A stretch of DNA of 64,000 nucleotides from Isochrysis galbana (lineage: Eukaryota; Haptophyta; Isochrysidales; Isochrysidaceae), in assembly GCA_018136815.1 (NCBI GenBank), contig CM030932.1, forward strand, positions 7,060,230 to 7,124,229, read 5' to 3'. A program made the translations under genes and the position numbers. A model generated the notes under the pieces. That model saw only the letters and a list, made by a program, of their open reading frames with translations. It had not been told where the DNA came from and ran no database searches. This document shows positions 33,700 through 44,071 of the stretch, one piece after another; position 1 is the stretch's first letter; each line of letters begins with the position of its first letter.

Positions 33700-34142
33700 T
33701 TAAGGGCCGGCCGACTCTCCGGGAAAAAGCACCGGGGGGGGGGGGGGAGGAACCTCTCGTCGTGAAGAAGAACGGCCCTTACAGCTCTCGCCGCGAGCTG
33801 TCCTCGAGAAATAAAGGACTGCGCCTCGAGATACCTGCCACCTTGGTTCCCGTAGGCGTCTTGAGTCTCCCCCTCCTCATCTTCCTCCTGTCGCCAGCCG
33901 CCCCTCTCCGCCCGTTTGCTAACGCAAAGCAAACGGGTCTCGTTTCTCACCACACTCCATCGGGGGGGGGGTGCAAACAGTGCAAATCCCCCCCTCTCCC
34001 TCGCTTCTCGCTTCGCTCTCTTCCACCTCTCTCCCTGCGGCGCGTCGCCATGCGGCGCGCCACGGCCTGCTCTCAGAGGTCCTTCAGGGGCACCCAGGGG
34101 GCCAGCAAGGGCAGCTCAGGGGGCAGTGGAGGCTGGGGCGGT
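33700..34142 (+). repeat. Partial copy of 0.93-kb dispersed repeat
   Basis: Matches 38395-38835, 46765-47160 and the inverted 58190-58600. It starts near GGCCGACTCTCCGGG, passes the G-run and the CCCGTTTGCTAACGCAAACG inverted repeat, and stops at GGCAGTGGAGGCTGGGG. The Ser/Arg-rich frame starting at the internal ATG is repeat-encoded and not a gene. Confidence 0.8.
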
Positions 34143-34177
34143 GCACAGTAGTACACAGCATCGGCAGTGTGGTGTTA

Positions 34178-34730
34178 CAGTATGGGTGCACCATTAAGAA
34201 AACAGGACTCAAAAGCTTCTAAAGCTTTCTTGCCCCCATCGGGCTCCGCCCGGGGGTTTCTTATTTGAGGTTTCTTAGGGGCGGGGTGGGGTGGGGTGGG
34301 GGTTTCTTATTTCTTGCGGAGACAAAAGTCGAGTGCGCGGGCCATCCCCACCCCTTCCGCCTTACAGCGGGGAGCGGGGAGCGGGGGGGAGGACGAAGGA
34401 CGACCGGATTCGACTCATACACGGGCGCGCCGGCCTTGAACACGGCTAACGGGCGCGGGCTCGTCCTCGTCGTCGCATGGCGAGGGCAAGCGCGGGCCGG
34501 CCGCGCGCCCGCCCACGTGCGGGGTGCGGCCGCGCCGCCGCGCCCTCGCGCCTCGCGGCGGCCGTGCGGGCCGCGCTGCGCGCGGCAAGGGGCAAGGGGG
34601 GTTTCTTAGCCGGAGTTTCTTAGCTGGGGGTCGAGCCGGCGGCTCGACCCCCAGTTTCTTACCGGGTCGGCGGCCAATTTCATGTTAAGCTTTCTTAATG
34701 CTGGGGTTTCTTAATGGTGCACCCATACTG
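34178..34730 (+). mobile_element. pogo/Tc1-like non-autonomous element, complete
   Basis: A 553-nt element whose ends are perfect 24-bp inverted repeats starting CAGTATGGGTGCACCATTAA, followed by GAAA. It is flanked on both sides by TA (34176-34177 and 34731-34732), the target duplication of the Tc1/mariner/pogo group. The subterminal DNA holds many TTTCTTA/TAAGAAA words, and near the right end is a perfect hairpin, GGGGGTCGAGCC/GGCTCGACCCCC (34626-34650). It codes for nothing and is inserted inside the larger element 33629-35040. A second copy in opposite orientation lies at 45351-47930. Confidence 0.85.
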
Positions 34731-34894
34731 TAACCCGCTGCTGGTACCAACACCTGCAGATTGAGGTGTTAACGCATGTGCCACACCTAGCCAATGGAGG
34801 TGTTAACGCAAAGTGGGTCAACACCGGGTAAACGTGAACCCATACACCCTGCTTCTGCTTCTGTGGCTGCCTGGGAGGCGAGGATGGCGGCGCC

Positions 34895-34920
34895 ATAACC
34901 AAGTATAAACTTAGTTGACT
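34895..34920 (+). repeat. 20-nt palindrome of the T-arm repeat family
   Basis: AACCAAGTATAAACTTAGTT is nearly self-complementary. The same word occurs at 39138-39160 and 50035-50055, and inverted near 36650 and (diverged) 3885. Elsewhere it directly follows a tRNA T-arm-like segment. Confidence 0.6.
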
Positions 34921-35244
34921 AGTTACCCCACACAGAGCGCACACACGGAAACGTGGAACAAGGGGCGGCAGCGGGGGACGGCGGTGTTCATGAGATCGTC
35001 ATTTTTACCCCTAATAAAAATCCTGTTTGACCGCCCGACTGCCTACTGCCTACTGTAATGCTACGACACATCTAGCAGTACGAGTGCCAAGTTTAGCACG
35101 TTTTACCGTGAAAGAGCCGCGAGGCAGGCCGCCCCTCCCCCTCCCCTCCGTTTTGTTTTTCCAACCTTCCCCCGCCGACGTGGGCGTCGCCTCCCCTCTT
35201 TCCCCCCCCCTCGTACAGACCCCCCCCCCACCCACGCGGCAGTC

Positions 35245-35994
35245 ATGGTGCGCATGTCCGTGCTGAACGACTGCCTTCGCAGCATCTTCAATGCGGAGAA
35301 GCGTGGCAAGCGGCAGGTGCTGATCAGGCCGGCGTCCAAGGTGATTGTCAAGTTCTTGCAGCAGATGATGAAGCACGGTGCGTGTACCTTGTGCACTTTG
35401 CGGCTGCGCTCGCTTGAGGTCTCAGAGCGCTTCAGAACAGTGCTGCACATTGGTATGGGGCGACGGGTCAGGGGTTGGAATGTGGTGTGGGGAATTTGCG
35501 GAAGTGTATTGTCTCGCAAATTGTCGTAGACATACATGGCGTCGAAACACGCGGCTAGGTATCAGGTGTTGGCTTTTTCTGTGTCCAGTTGGTGAGCGCT
35601 TCGGCAGTACTGTGGTGGCGAAATTCGGCAGGGACAAAGCAAGGATGGCCATCCATTGCCGCACCCTCCTTGCACTAGTATCATCGTGGTTGCTGCGGTC
35701 GCATACTTACCCGACCGCCACCGACTTGCCACAGGTTACATTGGTGAGTTCGAAATTGTGGATGATCACCGCGCCGGCAAGATTGTTGTTGAGCTCATTG
35801 GCCGCATCAACAAGTGCGGAGTCATTAGCCCGCGCTTCGATGTCTGCCACAACGAGATCGAGCAGTGGGTCGTCAATCTCCTTCCTGCTCGCCAGTTCGG
35901 ACATATCATCCTGTCGACGTCGCTCGGCATCATGGACCACGAGGAGGCTAGGCGGAAGCATACGGGAGGCAAGGTTCTTGGTTTCTTCTATTAG
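35245..35994 (+). CDS. RPS15A: 40S ribosomal protein uS8 (RPS15A/RPS22)
   Basis: Two exons, 35245-35377 and 35735-35994 (donor GTGCGT, acceptor CCACAG), give exactly 130 residues, the usual length of cytosolic uS8. The sequence begins [20 protein letters not shown] and continues with [18 protein letters not shown] across the junction to [20 protein letters not shown]. It ends with [20 protein letters not shown] and GGKVLGFFY, all typical of the family. The protein binds helix 21-25 of 18S rRNA in the small-subunit body. A pyrimidine-rich tract at 35140-35240 precedes the start, as is common for ribosomal protein promoters. Confidence 0.97.
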
Positions 35995-36640
35995 AGCCAG
36001 CGCAGCTTCCAGTCTCGGTTCGCTCGGAGATGCGCGGGGGGCCTGCGTGCAGCAGGGTTGCACGAGGGCATGTGCTCTGTTGTTGCGGCCGATCTTTCCT
36101 GTTCGTTGCCATCGTATGCATCTGTTGGGACAAGCTCTTGTGGCTCCCACTGTGTGATGCTGTTATCCCATGCCGACAGAGCCTCCGTGCTGCGCTGGGA
36201 AAGATGGGCATCATGCGCACAGAGGCGAATCTTGGAGTCGGCATGATGCAGAGTGTGCGTGTTGCGTGATGAACACTCTCTTGTTTCTACTATGTTAGTT
36301 GCAACTACCATACGGTATGTGGCCATGCACATGCCGACAGGGACAGGGTGACAATGACATGTAGTCAGCTCCAGCTCACGAATCGACACTGGTGCTTGAT
36401 TTGACTCTGCACTACTCACTACACGACGAATCACGTTCATTTTGTGTACCCGTACGCACCCCTCGCGCTGCCTTTGAGCAAGTTGCTAGGGCGTAGGGCG
36501 GTCCAAACAGGGGGCTCTTCAACTACTATAAGCTATAAGTAATACGTAAGGGTTAAGGGTTGGGCTGCATTTTTTGGCCGTGGAGGCCGATGCCCAATAA
36601 GAACCCTTCGAAGGGGGACACCTGCCACCACATAATAATA
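35995..36640. other. 3' flank of uS8 and start of a repeat
   Basis: No gene. 36494-36510 is a TAGGGCGGTCCAAACAG terminus. The DNA after it (36541-36640, AAGGGTTGGGCTG ... CACCTGC) matches 52810-52890, which follows another copy of the same terminus, so both are left ends of one element subtype. Confidence 0.5.
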
Positions 36641-36710
36641 TAACTGACAACAAAGTTTAAGTTTATACTTGGTTCACCCATGGGGGGGCACGAACCCCCC
36701 CCCCTCCAAT
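36640..36710 (-). repeat. T-arm-like segment plus palindrome (SINE-like)
   Basis: Read on the minus strand: GGGGGTTCGTGCCCCC forms a perfect 5-bp T-stem with a 7-nt loop, followed by CATGGGTGAACCAAGTATAA, ACTT. Related segments occur at 3880-3945 (-) and 50000-50055 (+). The B-box-like GGTTCGTGCC supports a tRNA origin. Confidence 0.5.
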
Positions 36711-36729
36711 CCTTTGGCTACCTGTACCT

Positions 36730-37085
36730 GTCGCATTCACATTCATCCTAGATGATGCGATTTCCAGGCTCTTATTTCCAGGTCCTCCGCCGTGCGGCCA
36801 CACAGTGAAGCTCAGGCACATCTACGTTGGTAGGGTTCGTCCCTAGCGACTAGCGACCTAGAATTCGGGTTCTCGTTTCGTTCCTTTTTTCTACCTTCTA
36901 CCTTCTAGCCTTTTTGTCAGGTCTAGTAGATTCCAGGTTTCCTCCTTTTGGGTAACCTTGACTCAAAGGAACCAAGTCGCCTATTGCTTGCTGTGCGCTT
37001 GTCTCAGGCTCTCGGGGTACCTTCACCTTCAGGAGGCTTGTTTAGCTTCTGGCAAGGCTTGTCGCATGAAGGCCATCGGTAAAAT
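36730..37085 (+). repeat. Dispersed repeat shared with 27170-27490
   Basis: Diverged plus-strand copy of the sequence found inverted at 27170-27490. Similarity extends from CATCCTAGATGATGCGATTT to GGCTTGTTTAGCTTCTGGCA. It is non-coding and may be part of an LTR or a longer element. Confidence 0.6.
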
Positions 37086-37153
37086 AATACCGGAGGGGGG
37101 CCTGAAATGTATTTCCGCACGGCCGTCAGACAGAGGCCTGAAATCGGGTATTT

Positions 37154-37260
37154 TAGGGCGGTCAAACAGGGTTTTTTTATTAGGGGTAAGAAAATGACCA
37201 TCTCAGGGTTGAGAAAATTTGAGGATTCTTTTCGGTAGAAAGTTCCCAATACACCCAATA
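37154..37260 (+). mobile_element. Left terminus of the TAGGGCGGTCAAACAG element family
   Basis: Starts TAGGGCGGTCAAACAGGG, then a T-run and TTAGGGGTAAGAAAATGACC. About 110 nt match 43926-44041 in inverted orientation, including GTAGAAAGTTCCCAATACAC. The two could be the ends of one 6.9-kb unit or of two separate copies. Confidence 0.6.
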
Positions 37261-37359
37261 AGCACATATCCGGGGCCCATTAGCCATTAGGACCAAGACC
37301 CCCCCCTTGGGCCCCAACAACAAAACGTAACCAAATACTACCAAGCAGACGCTAAAGTC

Positions 37360-37690
37360 GCAAAGGGCCGAAAAGCTGAACTTGAAATCGAGACCGGGCG
37401 CAGTGCGCGCGCGCTTTCGACGATCCATCCGGATGGGGGGCCCCGCCAGACATCAAATACACAGGGGCCACCCACACAGTCACGCCAATCGGGCGGGCCA
37501 CGCGCCGAAATCTCGTAGAAATCAGCCATCCGTGGAGCCCATTCGACGTTTGACGTCTCCGAGGGAGGCTCCGAGAGCCCGACTTCGAACTGATGCCGGA
37601 CGTGCTGCGCGCGCGCTTTCGACGATCCATCCGGATGGGGCCGGGAGCGAGCGCGCTCCGCGCGCGCCATATAGATATATAGATAGAGTA
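37360..37690 (+). repeat. Repeat related to 27925-28390, with internal duplication
   Basis: Contains the AATACACAGGGGCCACCCAC ... GAAATCAGCCATCCGTGGAG segment shared with 27925-28000 and 28240-28390. It also holds a duplicated GCTTTCGACGATCCATCCGG at 37410 and 37615. A TATA-rich microsatellite (37668-37712) follows. Confidence 0.65.
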
Positions 37691-37810
37691 TAGAGTATAT
37701 ATATATATAAGCACACTCTATAGCTATACTCATCCCATTCATCATGAATACTCATCCGGAATCCGCTTACTAGCACAATGTTATACTATGCACAACAGCT
37801 ACTAGCTGAG

Positions 37811-38083
37811 CTACACACCACACACCACACACACCCGCGCGCGTGTTGGTTCAATCGGTGTTCTGACTTGCAAATAAAGACGCCTCCAAGGTAGTATCCT
37901 TTGCAGATCGCCATGCATTTTGCCAGCCGCCGAGAGCACACGCTCTACCCCTGCGGTCGACGCCGGCGCGGCTAAGAATTGCCTCGCCATTTTGGCCAGG
38001 TTTGGCCACATGCTAGCCTTTGCACGGGCGAGGTAGGTGAGAGGACGCTCCTGGCGGGCGCCGTTCATGTAAGCGGTGGGCAC
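37811..38083 (-). pseudogene. hAT-family transposase remnant (C-terminal dimerisation domain)
   Basis: The 90-residue frame contains SMWPNLAKMARQFLAAPAST then AGVERVLSAAGKMHGDL, the conserved core of the hAT C-terminal dimerisation region. The catalytic domain and both ends are missing, and the sequence after HGDLQ is unrelated. The AT-rich DNA at 38110-38285, with repeated TTAATGG/CCATTA words, could belong to the same element. It is a dead fragment. Confidence 0.75.
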
Positions 38084-38284
38084 GTCCGCCTTGGCGAGGT
38101 CGTGACCCCGAATGAAAATAACGTTGGGTAATACCTTGTAATGGTTTTAACCCGTTAATGGCTAGTAATGGGGTATTAACACCCCTGAATAACCTGTTAA
38201 CAACCGCAGAAAAACCCAACCTGTTAATGTAATGACCTTGAAAAAACTACTAATGGGTTTCCAGAAAACTCGCCTGTTAATGGT

Positions 38285-39060
38285 CTGCCCTAGCCTTGAC
38301 TCCTATGCACCCCTCCAAATCTCCCCCCTCGCATGCCCCCGGCTCCCATTCTAACTCCCCACAAGTTAAAATGAGGGAAAACCCATTGAGGCGGACCGAC
38401 CTACGTCGGCCGACTCTCCGGGAAAAAGCAGGGGGGGGGGGGGGGAACCTCTCGTCGTGAAGAAGAACGGCCCTCACAGCTCTCGCCGCGAGCTGTCCTC
38501 GAGAAATAAAAGACTGCGCCTCGAGATACCTGCCACCTTGGACCTTGGTTCCCGTAGGCGTCTTGAGTCTCCCCCTCCTCATCTTCCTCCTGTCGCCAGC
38601 CGCCCCTCTCCGCCCGTTTGCTAACGCAAACGGGTCTCGTTTCTCACCACACTCCATCGGGGGGGGGTGCAAATAGTGCAAATCCCCCCCTCTCCCTCGC
38701 TTCTCGCTTCGCTCTCTTCCACCTCTCTCCCTGCGGCGCGTCGCCATGCGGCGCGCCACGGCCTGCTCTCAGAGGTCCTTCAGGGGCACCCAGGGGGCCA
38801 GCAAGGGCAGCTCAGGGGGCAGTGGAGGCTGGGGCTCAGCCCCTGGCCCCCCCTGCCTCTCCCTCGCTCGCCTCGCGCCTCGCTGGCCTTGGGTGCCGCC
38901 CATAGGCGCCCTGCGCCCTGTCTGCCTGGCGACCAGGGATGGGGGGGGAGTCAGTACGAGAGCAGGCCCATGCGGGCCTGGGAGTGCGGCTCGCGACCCG
39001 CGCCCACTGGGGGTCTGGGTTGTTGTGATGTTGTGATGAATGCCCTGCTCATGCCAGAAG
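38285..39060 (+). repeat. Partial copy of 0.93-kb dispersed repeat
   Basis: Covers the repeat from TCCAAATCTCCCCCCTCGCA through the G-run (38429-38445), the CCCGTTTGCTAACGCAAACG inverted repeat and CAGTGGAGGCTGGGGCTCAG to GCGCCCACTGGGGGTCTGG. The 5' and 3' tips are missing relative to 46551-47481. Confidence 0.8.
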
Positions 39061-39165
39061 GCAGAGCTTGGGGTTGACCGACAGGCCCCCCGGAGGGGAA
39101 TTGGTGCCTGAGAGGGGGGACGCGAGGCGCCCTCCCAGGCTGAACTAAGTATAAACTTAGTTGTG
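39055..39165 (+). repeat. ~70-nt repeat copy followed by 20-nt palindrome
   Basis: 39055-39115 (GGGGTTGACCGACAGGCCCC ... TTGGTGCCTGAGAGGG) matches 49210-49285 and the inverted 4240-4320. It is followed at 39138-39160 by AACTAAGTATAAACTTAGTT, the family palindrome. Confidence 0.65.
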
Positions 39166-39584
39166 CGAGCTGATACAACAAACTGATATCAGTATTAGCT
39201 CCAAAACGGTGCGAGCTCGTAAGCTGATGCAACATCCTTGGCGACGAGCGCGAAAACGTTTTCGGGTCTGTGTGTTGTGTGTTGTGTTGAAATAGCGTCG
39301 AAAATGTAAAATGTGCATATTTCTCATTAGATTCTGCCTAGTAAACCCATTACCAGTAGCATACCCTAAGATCTCGTGATAAATCCTCAATCTTGACTTG
39401 ATGATGATGAATTTTCACCCTTAGAAGTGAAAAGTCCTGTTTGACCGCCCTACCTAACTGACAGCTTTTCCCCCGGTTTACAAAAAATCGACTCCTGCCT
39501 GCCTGTTTTCTTCTGCTCTCCTCTCCTCCTCTTTTAAAAGTACTATGGAGTGGCAGATAATCCCCGTCGGGAGGAGGCCCGGGG

Positions 39585-39915
39585 GGCCGGGGGGGGCGGC
39601 CGGGGGGGGGGGGGGGGGGCGGGGGGGGGATAGTGCGAGTCGAGGGGAGCGCGCGGGGCGGGGCGGGGGGGGAGGCTGGAGAGGGGGGGGGGGGGGGGGG
39701 CATTGGGGGAGGGGGGAGGGGAGAGAGAGAGGAGAGAGGGGGGGGGGGGGCTGATGCCGAGCCGACGCTCTCTTGGCCGCCCCTCCACACCCCTCTCTCT
39801 TCTCCCTCTTCTCTCTCTTCTCCCCCTTCTCCCTCCTCTCCCCCTTCTCGTTCTTCTCCCTCTTCTTCCCCCCCCCCCCCCCCCCCCTTGTGCCCTGCTC
39901 CCCCCCCCCCCCCGC
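39585..39915. repeat. Long poly-G/GA then poly-C tracts upstream of V-ATPase subunit d
   Basis: About 330 nt of almost pure G/GA (39585-39750) followed by C/CT (39780-39915). Several runs of 10 or more identical bases occur. The strand asymmetry switches at 39755-39780. It could form G-quadruplex or triplex DNA, or be part of the promoter. The Pro-rich or Gly-rich frames it encodes are artefacts. Confidence 0.8.
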
Positions 39916-40189
39916 ACCCCCGCGCGCGCCGGCCTCCGCCTGCCGCTGCGCGCCGCGCCCAGGCGAGCCATCGGGGAGGCCCTCGCGTGCGCAGCGCGTG
40001 CGCGGCGCGTGCGCGACGGGAGGCCGAGGGAGCCAGTCTCACACGCACCCCACCCGACGACTCGCGTCCCCGACCGCCTGCCATCACACCCTCAGCCACA
40101 GTCTCTCACCAGCAGAGCATTGGGGCTGAGACTCTCACCTTCACCTCCAATTGGCACTTCTATACCAGGTAGCCAGGGTCTCCGCAGCC

Positions 40190-41653
40190 ATGATGACGGC
40201 CAACGTGGACGGTGGTTACTTGGAGGGGCTGCTTCGTGGCTACCGCGCTGGAATTCTGACAACAACCGATTATGCAAACCTGACACAGTGTGAGAGCATC
40301 GACGGTGTGTGACACCCCCCCCAGTCTGTTGAGCTGCTCTGGCAGGTTGAGTGAGCTCTATGGAAAGTCGTGGTGGTTTGACGCTTATGTTTGCATGCCA
40401 CCCACTTTTTCCCTACAGATATGAAGATGCACTTGTCGAGCACGGATTATGGCAATTTTCTCCAAAATGAGGCATCGCCGATTTCCACCACAACTCTCGC
40501 ATTAAAGTGCACGGAGAAGCTTGTTGAGGAATTCAACTTTCTTCGTCTCCAGTCCGTTGAGCCTCTTGCCACATTTCTCGACTACATCACGTAAGATGGC
40601 ATGTTTTCTCTGTCCTTTCTCCTCGCCTACAGTGAAAACCCAAGGGGGGGAGAGAGGGGGAGGTGGGGCGAGGGGAGCGCGCCGAGCGGGGCGGGGGGAG
40701 GGGGGGGGGGGAGGGGTGGTCTCCTCGCCTACAGTGAATACCCTCGCATACGCCCCACTATGCCCTTGCCGAATGAATGTACTTGCAGGTATGGCTACAT
40801 GATCGACAATATTGTTCTCGTCATCACCGGCACCCTGCACAACCGTTCGTCTGAGGAGCTGCTGGAGAAATGTCACCCTCTTGGTCTCTTTGACTCCATG
40901 GTGAGTTTCCTCGTCCCATGAGCTGCTAACTTTCTCCCCCACCCTTCCTGCCGCGATTATGGGGATGGGCCAATTCGCTGATTGACGTACACCTGTCTCC
41001 ATGGTGCATCGTAGGCAACTCTATGTGCTGTAACCAGCACCTCGGAGCTTTATCGCACCGTGCTCGTCGACACACCATTAGGCCCATACTTTGGTGACTG
41101 CTTGTCGCTTGAAGATCTCGATGAGGTGAACGTCGAGATCATCCGCAATACGCTATACAAGGCGTACCTGGAGGATTTCCATTCCTTCTGCAAGAAGGTT
41201 GGCGGTGAGACGGCCGAGGTGATGAACGATATCCTGCAACTCGAGGCCGACCGGCGTGCTATCAACATCACAGTCAACTCTCTTGACACAGAACTCGACT
41301 TGAAGAGCCGGGAGAAGTTGTACCCGACTATTGGTCTGCTATACCCGGAGGGTACTTCCCGCCTGATCAAGGCAACCGACATTGACGCTGTACGCTCTGC
41401 TGTCGACGCTTTCCCAGAGTACCGTGGTTTGCTGAATGACTCAGGCCTGGATGATGAGAGGACTATTGAGGACTCGTTCTTTGAGCTGGAGGTCAACCTG
41501 AACCGCCTCGCATTTGAGCAACAATTCCATTATGGGATGTATTATGCCTATGTGAAGCTGAAGGAGCAAGAGATCCGCAACATCGTTTGGATTGCTGAGT
41601 GCATCTCACAGGATCAACGGGGTCGTATCAATCAATATGTGCCCATCTTTTAA
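40190..41653 (+). CDS. VMA6: V-type H+-ATPase V0 subunit d
   Basis: Four exons, 40190-40304, 40419-40590, 40789-40900 and 41015-41653, all GT-AG and in phase, give 345 residues, close to the family norm of about 350. Subunit d sits on the V0 ring and couples it to the V1 central stalk. Recognisable blocks are [96 protein letters not shown]-type [46 protein letters not shown] and the closing [20 protein letters not shown]. Two adjacent ATGs (40190, 40193) could start translation. A pyrimidine-rich promoter region lies upstream. Identification is secure. Confidence 0.97.
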
Positions 41654-42894
41654 GGGTTGTGATTCGTGATCTCTTTCTTGGTCCTCGACCAAGCATGCCA
41701 GTGTGGCAAGCACTTGGCATTGACCGGGAGGGTTCCCACGCATTGAGCACGCAACGAGTCTTCCCACTTGTTACATGCTGCCCAGCAGTTGAGCTGCGCC
41801 CTGTGCTGTCTTGTGTCACTTTTGCGGGATTCGTGCGGAGATGTGTGCGATGTTGGGTAACCTGGAGATTTTAGGTCCATTCACGCTCAACGACACGACG
41901 GATGTGCTCATTCCCCTTGCCGCACTTTTGGCTTCCGATCTTGAGCATATTGTTCGAACACTCTCGTGGATTGGCTTGGTGGGAGGTCTGCTCAGAGAGA
42001 AAGTACAATAGAAAAAGTCTGTTAAGATTCCGGACTATTGCGGCTACACAAGGCACGGCACAGTATTACACACTATTATGGGGTTCTATCCGATGCCATC
42101 AACCATCACCTTTCTCACTTTCACTTCCTAGCATCTTGTACTTGTAGGGCGGTCAAACAGCAGTGTTATATTTTTTTATGAAATCCGGGTGCTAGCCCTA
42201 CGCACATGTTACATGTTCGACCGGAAGGGAGATTGGACTCAAGAATTGAGAACTCGGGGTGGACTAGTAGGCGCTGCTCGGGAGTTCCTTCAAACAAATC
42301 CACCCGTTGTCGTCCTTGCTCTACCTCTGACGGTTGCAGGTAGTGTTGCAATGCCTCTGGTGTCACCAGAGCAGGGGTTGTGCGTGAACGTTCACGGGCC
42401 CAACTGGGCCAAATACACTTTCAAAATCAGGTGTTCAAGGTAAATTTGGAAAGTGGGTGTTCACAACTGTTCACACACCCGATGAGACACACCCACTCGT
42501 CACCTTAACTCGAAACGGACAACGCTTAAACCGGTAGCCCGATGGCACAGGAGGAAGTGGAGGAAAACCTATCGGGGATCGGAACACGCCGCCTGCTGCA
42601 GGAAACCCCACACACCCAGCCCCTAGGTAGCGCACGAGGGACGGGCCGCAAGGCAGGTGGAGGGGGGGCGAGGGCAGCGGGCGTGGCTGCATGGTTGAGA
42701 TGCAGAGTCGCGCGCGCGGCGAGAATGTTAAGAAGTTTTTTTTTCACAACTGTTCACATGGCGACACTTAAGTGTCCATTCCTAGGTGTTGGTGTTCAAA
42801 GTGTCCAAAGGTGTTCCAAACGTCCATGCTAGGTGTTCAAAGTGTCCAAAGTGTCCCCGCTGGAGTTCATTGGTGTTCAAATTTGTCCATACCA
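41654..42894. other. Intergenic with repeat terminus and short tandem array
   Basis: No gene. 42145-42160 is a TAGGGCGGTCAAACAG terminus. 42770-42895 is an imperfect tandem of GGTGTTCAAAGTGTCCA (about six units). The rest is unrecognised. Confidence 0.5.
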
Positions 42895-43005
42895 AAAGAA
42901 AGGTCTAGCGGGCTCGAAACCCCAGTGTGTTTCGAGCTGATGTACCCTGGACCAGCAGACCCACCCACCGTGGTGGTCAGAGCTGTTGCTCACTAAGCCA
43001 CTAGG
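42895..43005 (-). repeat. tRNA-like promoter-bearing segment (possible SINE)
   Basis: On the minus strand AGTGGCTTAGTGAGCAACAG resembles an A-box/D-arm, and about 85 nt downstream GGGGTTTCGAGCCCG resembles a B-box. No cloverleaf with good stems can be drawn, so a decayed tRNA-derived repeat is the best reading. Confidence 0.3.
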
Positions 43006-43034
43006 CAGTGTTAATTAAGTGTTGAACATCCGTG

Positions 43035-43140
43035 TTGTGGACCCAGCACATCACAGCGCGCGCACGCGGCTACCTTGGCTACCACGGACCCCGCCCCGAC
43101 CATCCCGACCGACCCGCCCCTCGCAGGATTTGCCCTCACT
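43035..43140 (+). repeat. Fragment matching the copia element at 53120-53230
   Basis: CAGCGCGCGCACG, CTACCTTGGCTACCACGGAC, CCGCCCCGACCATCC and CCGCCCCTCGCAGGAT are shared with 53130-53225, just upstream of the copia RNase H domain, so this is a short piece of the same element. 43225-43880 holds purine-rich DNA with an 18-nt CTCTAAGAATAGAG-type duplication (43767, 43812), but no gene. Confidence 0.5.
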
Positions 43141-43925
43141 CGAACTCGGCATCGAGAACCAGGACCAGCTCACCAATCACCAACCAACGCGGGCACCCCT
43201 CCGCTACCATGTGACGAGTGGAATGGCAATGGAGTGAATGTGCTTGTGGGTGTGTGAGTTGCTTGTGCTTGTGACTGTGTTGGGGCTTTGGGCAATGTGG
43301 TGTGTGGAGGGAGATGGAGAGCGTGATGGCGGTGAAGAAGTGTTCTCATAGGTGCCTTGTTACATACATGGCGTGAGGGCATGACAGCAACCGGGACGAG
43401 GTACGAGGTAGGACACACGAGGGACAGACACGAGACACGAGACACGAGGGGGTGCTTCCGAGCGAGCGCGCCAGAAACAAAAGACGAGAGAAAGAAGAGA
43501 GCGAAGAGCGACGGGGGGAAAAGAACATGGGAAACTCTAGGAACAAGGGAAAGACTAAGACTAATGGAACGGAGGACGGAGGGGGGACGGGCGTCGGAGG
43601 GGCGAAGCGAGGTGCGAGCGAGCGCAGTGAACTCCGAGCCTCGTCGGCCAAGCAAGGAAACACAAAAAGGAACCGCTGGGGTTGCATAAGAGGAGAGGAA
43701 GGAAGGGATCCCGCGGCTGAAGCTGCATGCGAGGGAACCAGGAAGGGGGGCGGGAGGGGAGACACGCTCTAAGAATAGAGTGTATCGCAGATGCTCCCCC
43801 TTCCATGCGAGGAGGCAAGCTCTAAGAATAGAGAGTGCCGCATCCGCATGGGATGCACCATGCTCCCCCTACCCGCAACAGGGCCCATAGTAGGCGTATA
43901 GCCCCGAATCTTCAGGATTTATTCA

Positions 43926-44071
43926 GTTGGATGTATTGGGAACTTTCGATCTACTGCGAAAAAATCCTCAAAGCCAAAACTTTCCTCAACTCGGAGACGG
44001 TCATTTTACGACATCCCTAATAAAACTAAAACACCCTGTTTGGAACACTATTTACTATTTGACCACCCTAG
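43926..44071 (-). mobile_element. Right terminus of the TAGGGCGGTCAAACAG element family
   Basis: Inverted counterpart of 37154-37260, with a second diverged terminus copy (TTTGACCACCCTAG) at 44055-44071. 44072-44598 shows no gene. Confidence 0.5.

Larger units (their letters stand above)
33629..35040 (+). mobile_element. Element bounded by ~45-50-bp imperfect inverted repeats, with nested insertions
   Basis: The left end at 33629 reads TAGGGCGGTCAAAGAG, T-run, GAGGGGTAAAAAAATGATCA, TCTCA. The right end (34985-35040, inverted) reads GGGCGGTCAAACAGGA, T-run, TTAGGGGTAAAAATGACGAT, CTCA. Inside lie a partial copy of the 0.93-kb repeat (33700-34142) and a complete pogo-like element (34178-34730). 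No transposase frame remains, so it is a non-autonomous or decayed element. Confidence 0.55.

Noticed and set aside
38618-39077. Ser/Arg-rich ORFs starting MRRATACSQR in several places
   Set aside because: They lie in every copy of the 0.93-kb repeat in both orientations and differ by frameshifts, so they are repeat-encoded.
39543-40172. Pro-rich and Gly-rich ORFs
   Set aside because: Encoded by poly-G/poly-C tracts.
42895-43005. Functional tRNA gene
   Set aside because: A-box and B-box-like words are present but no stable cloverleaf or acceptor stem can be drawn.
43357-43772. Charged ORFs in purine-rich DNA
   Set aside because: Arg/Glu/Lys-rich composition follows from purine-rich sequence; no motif.
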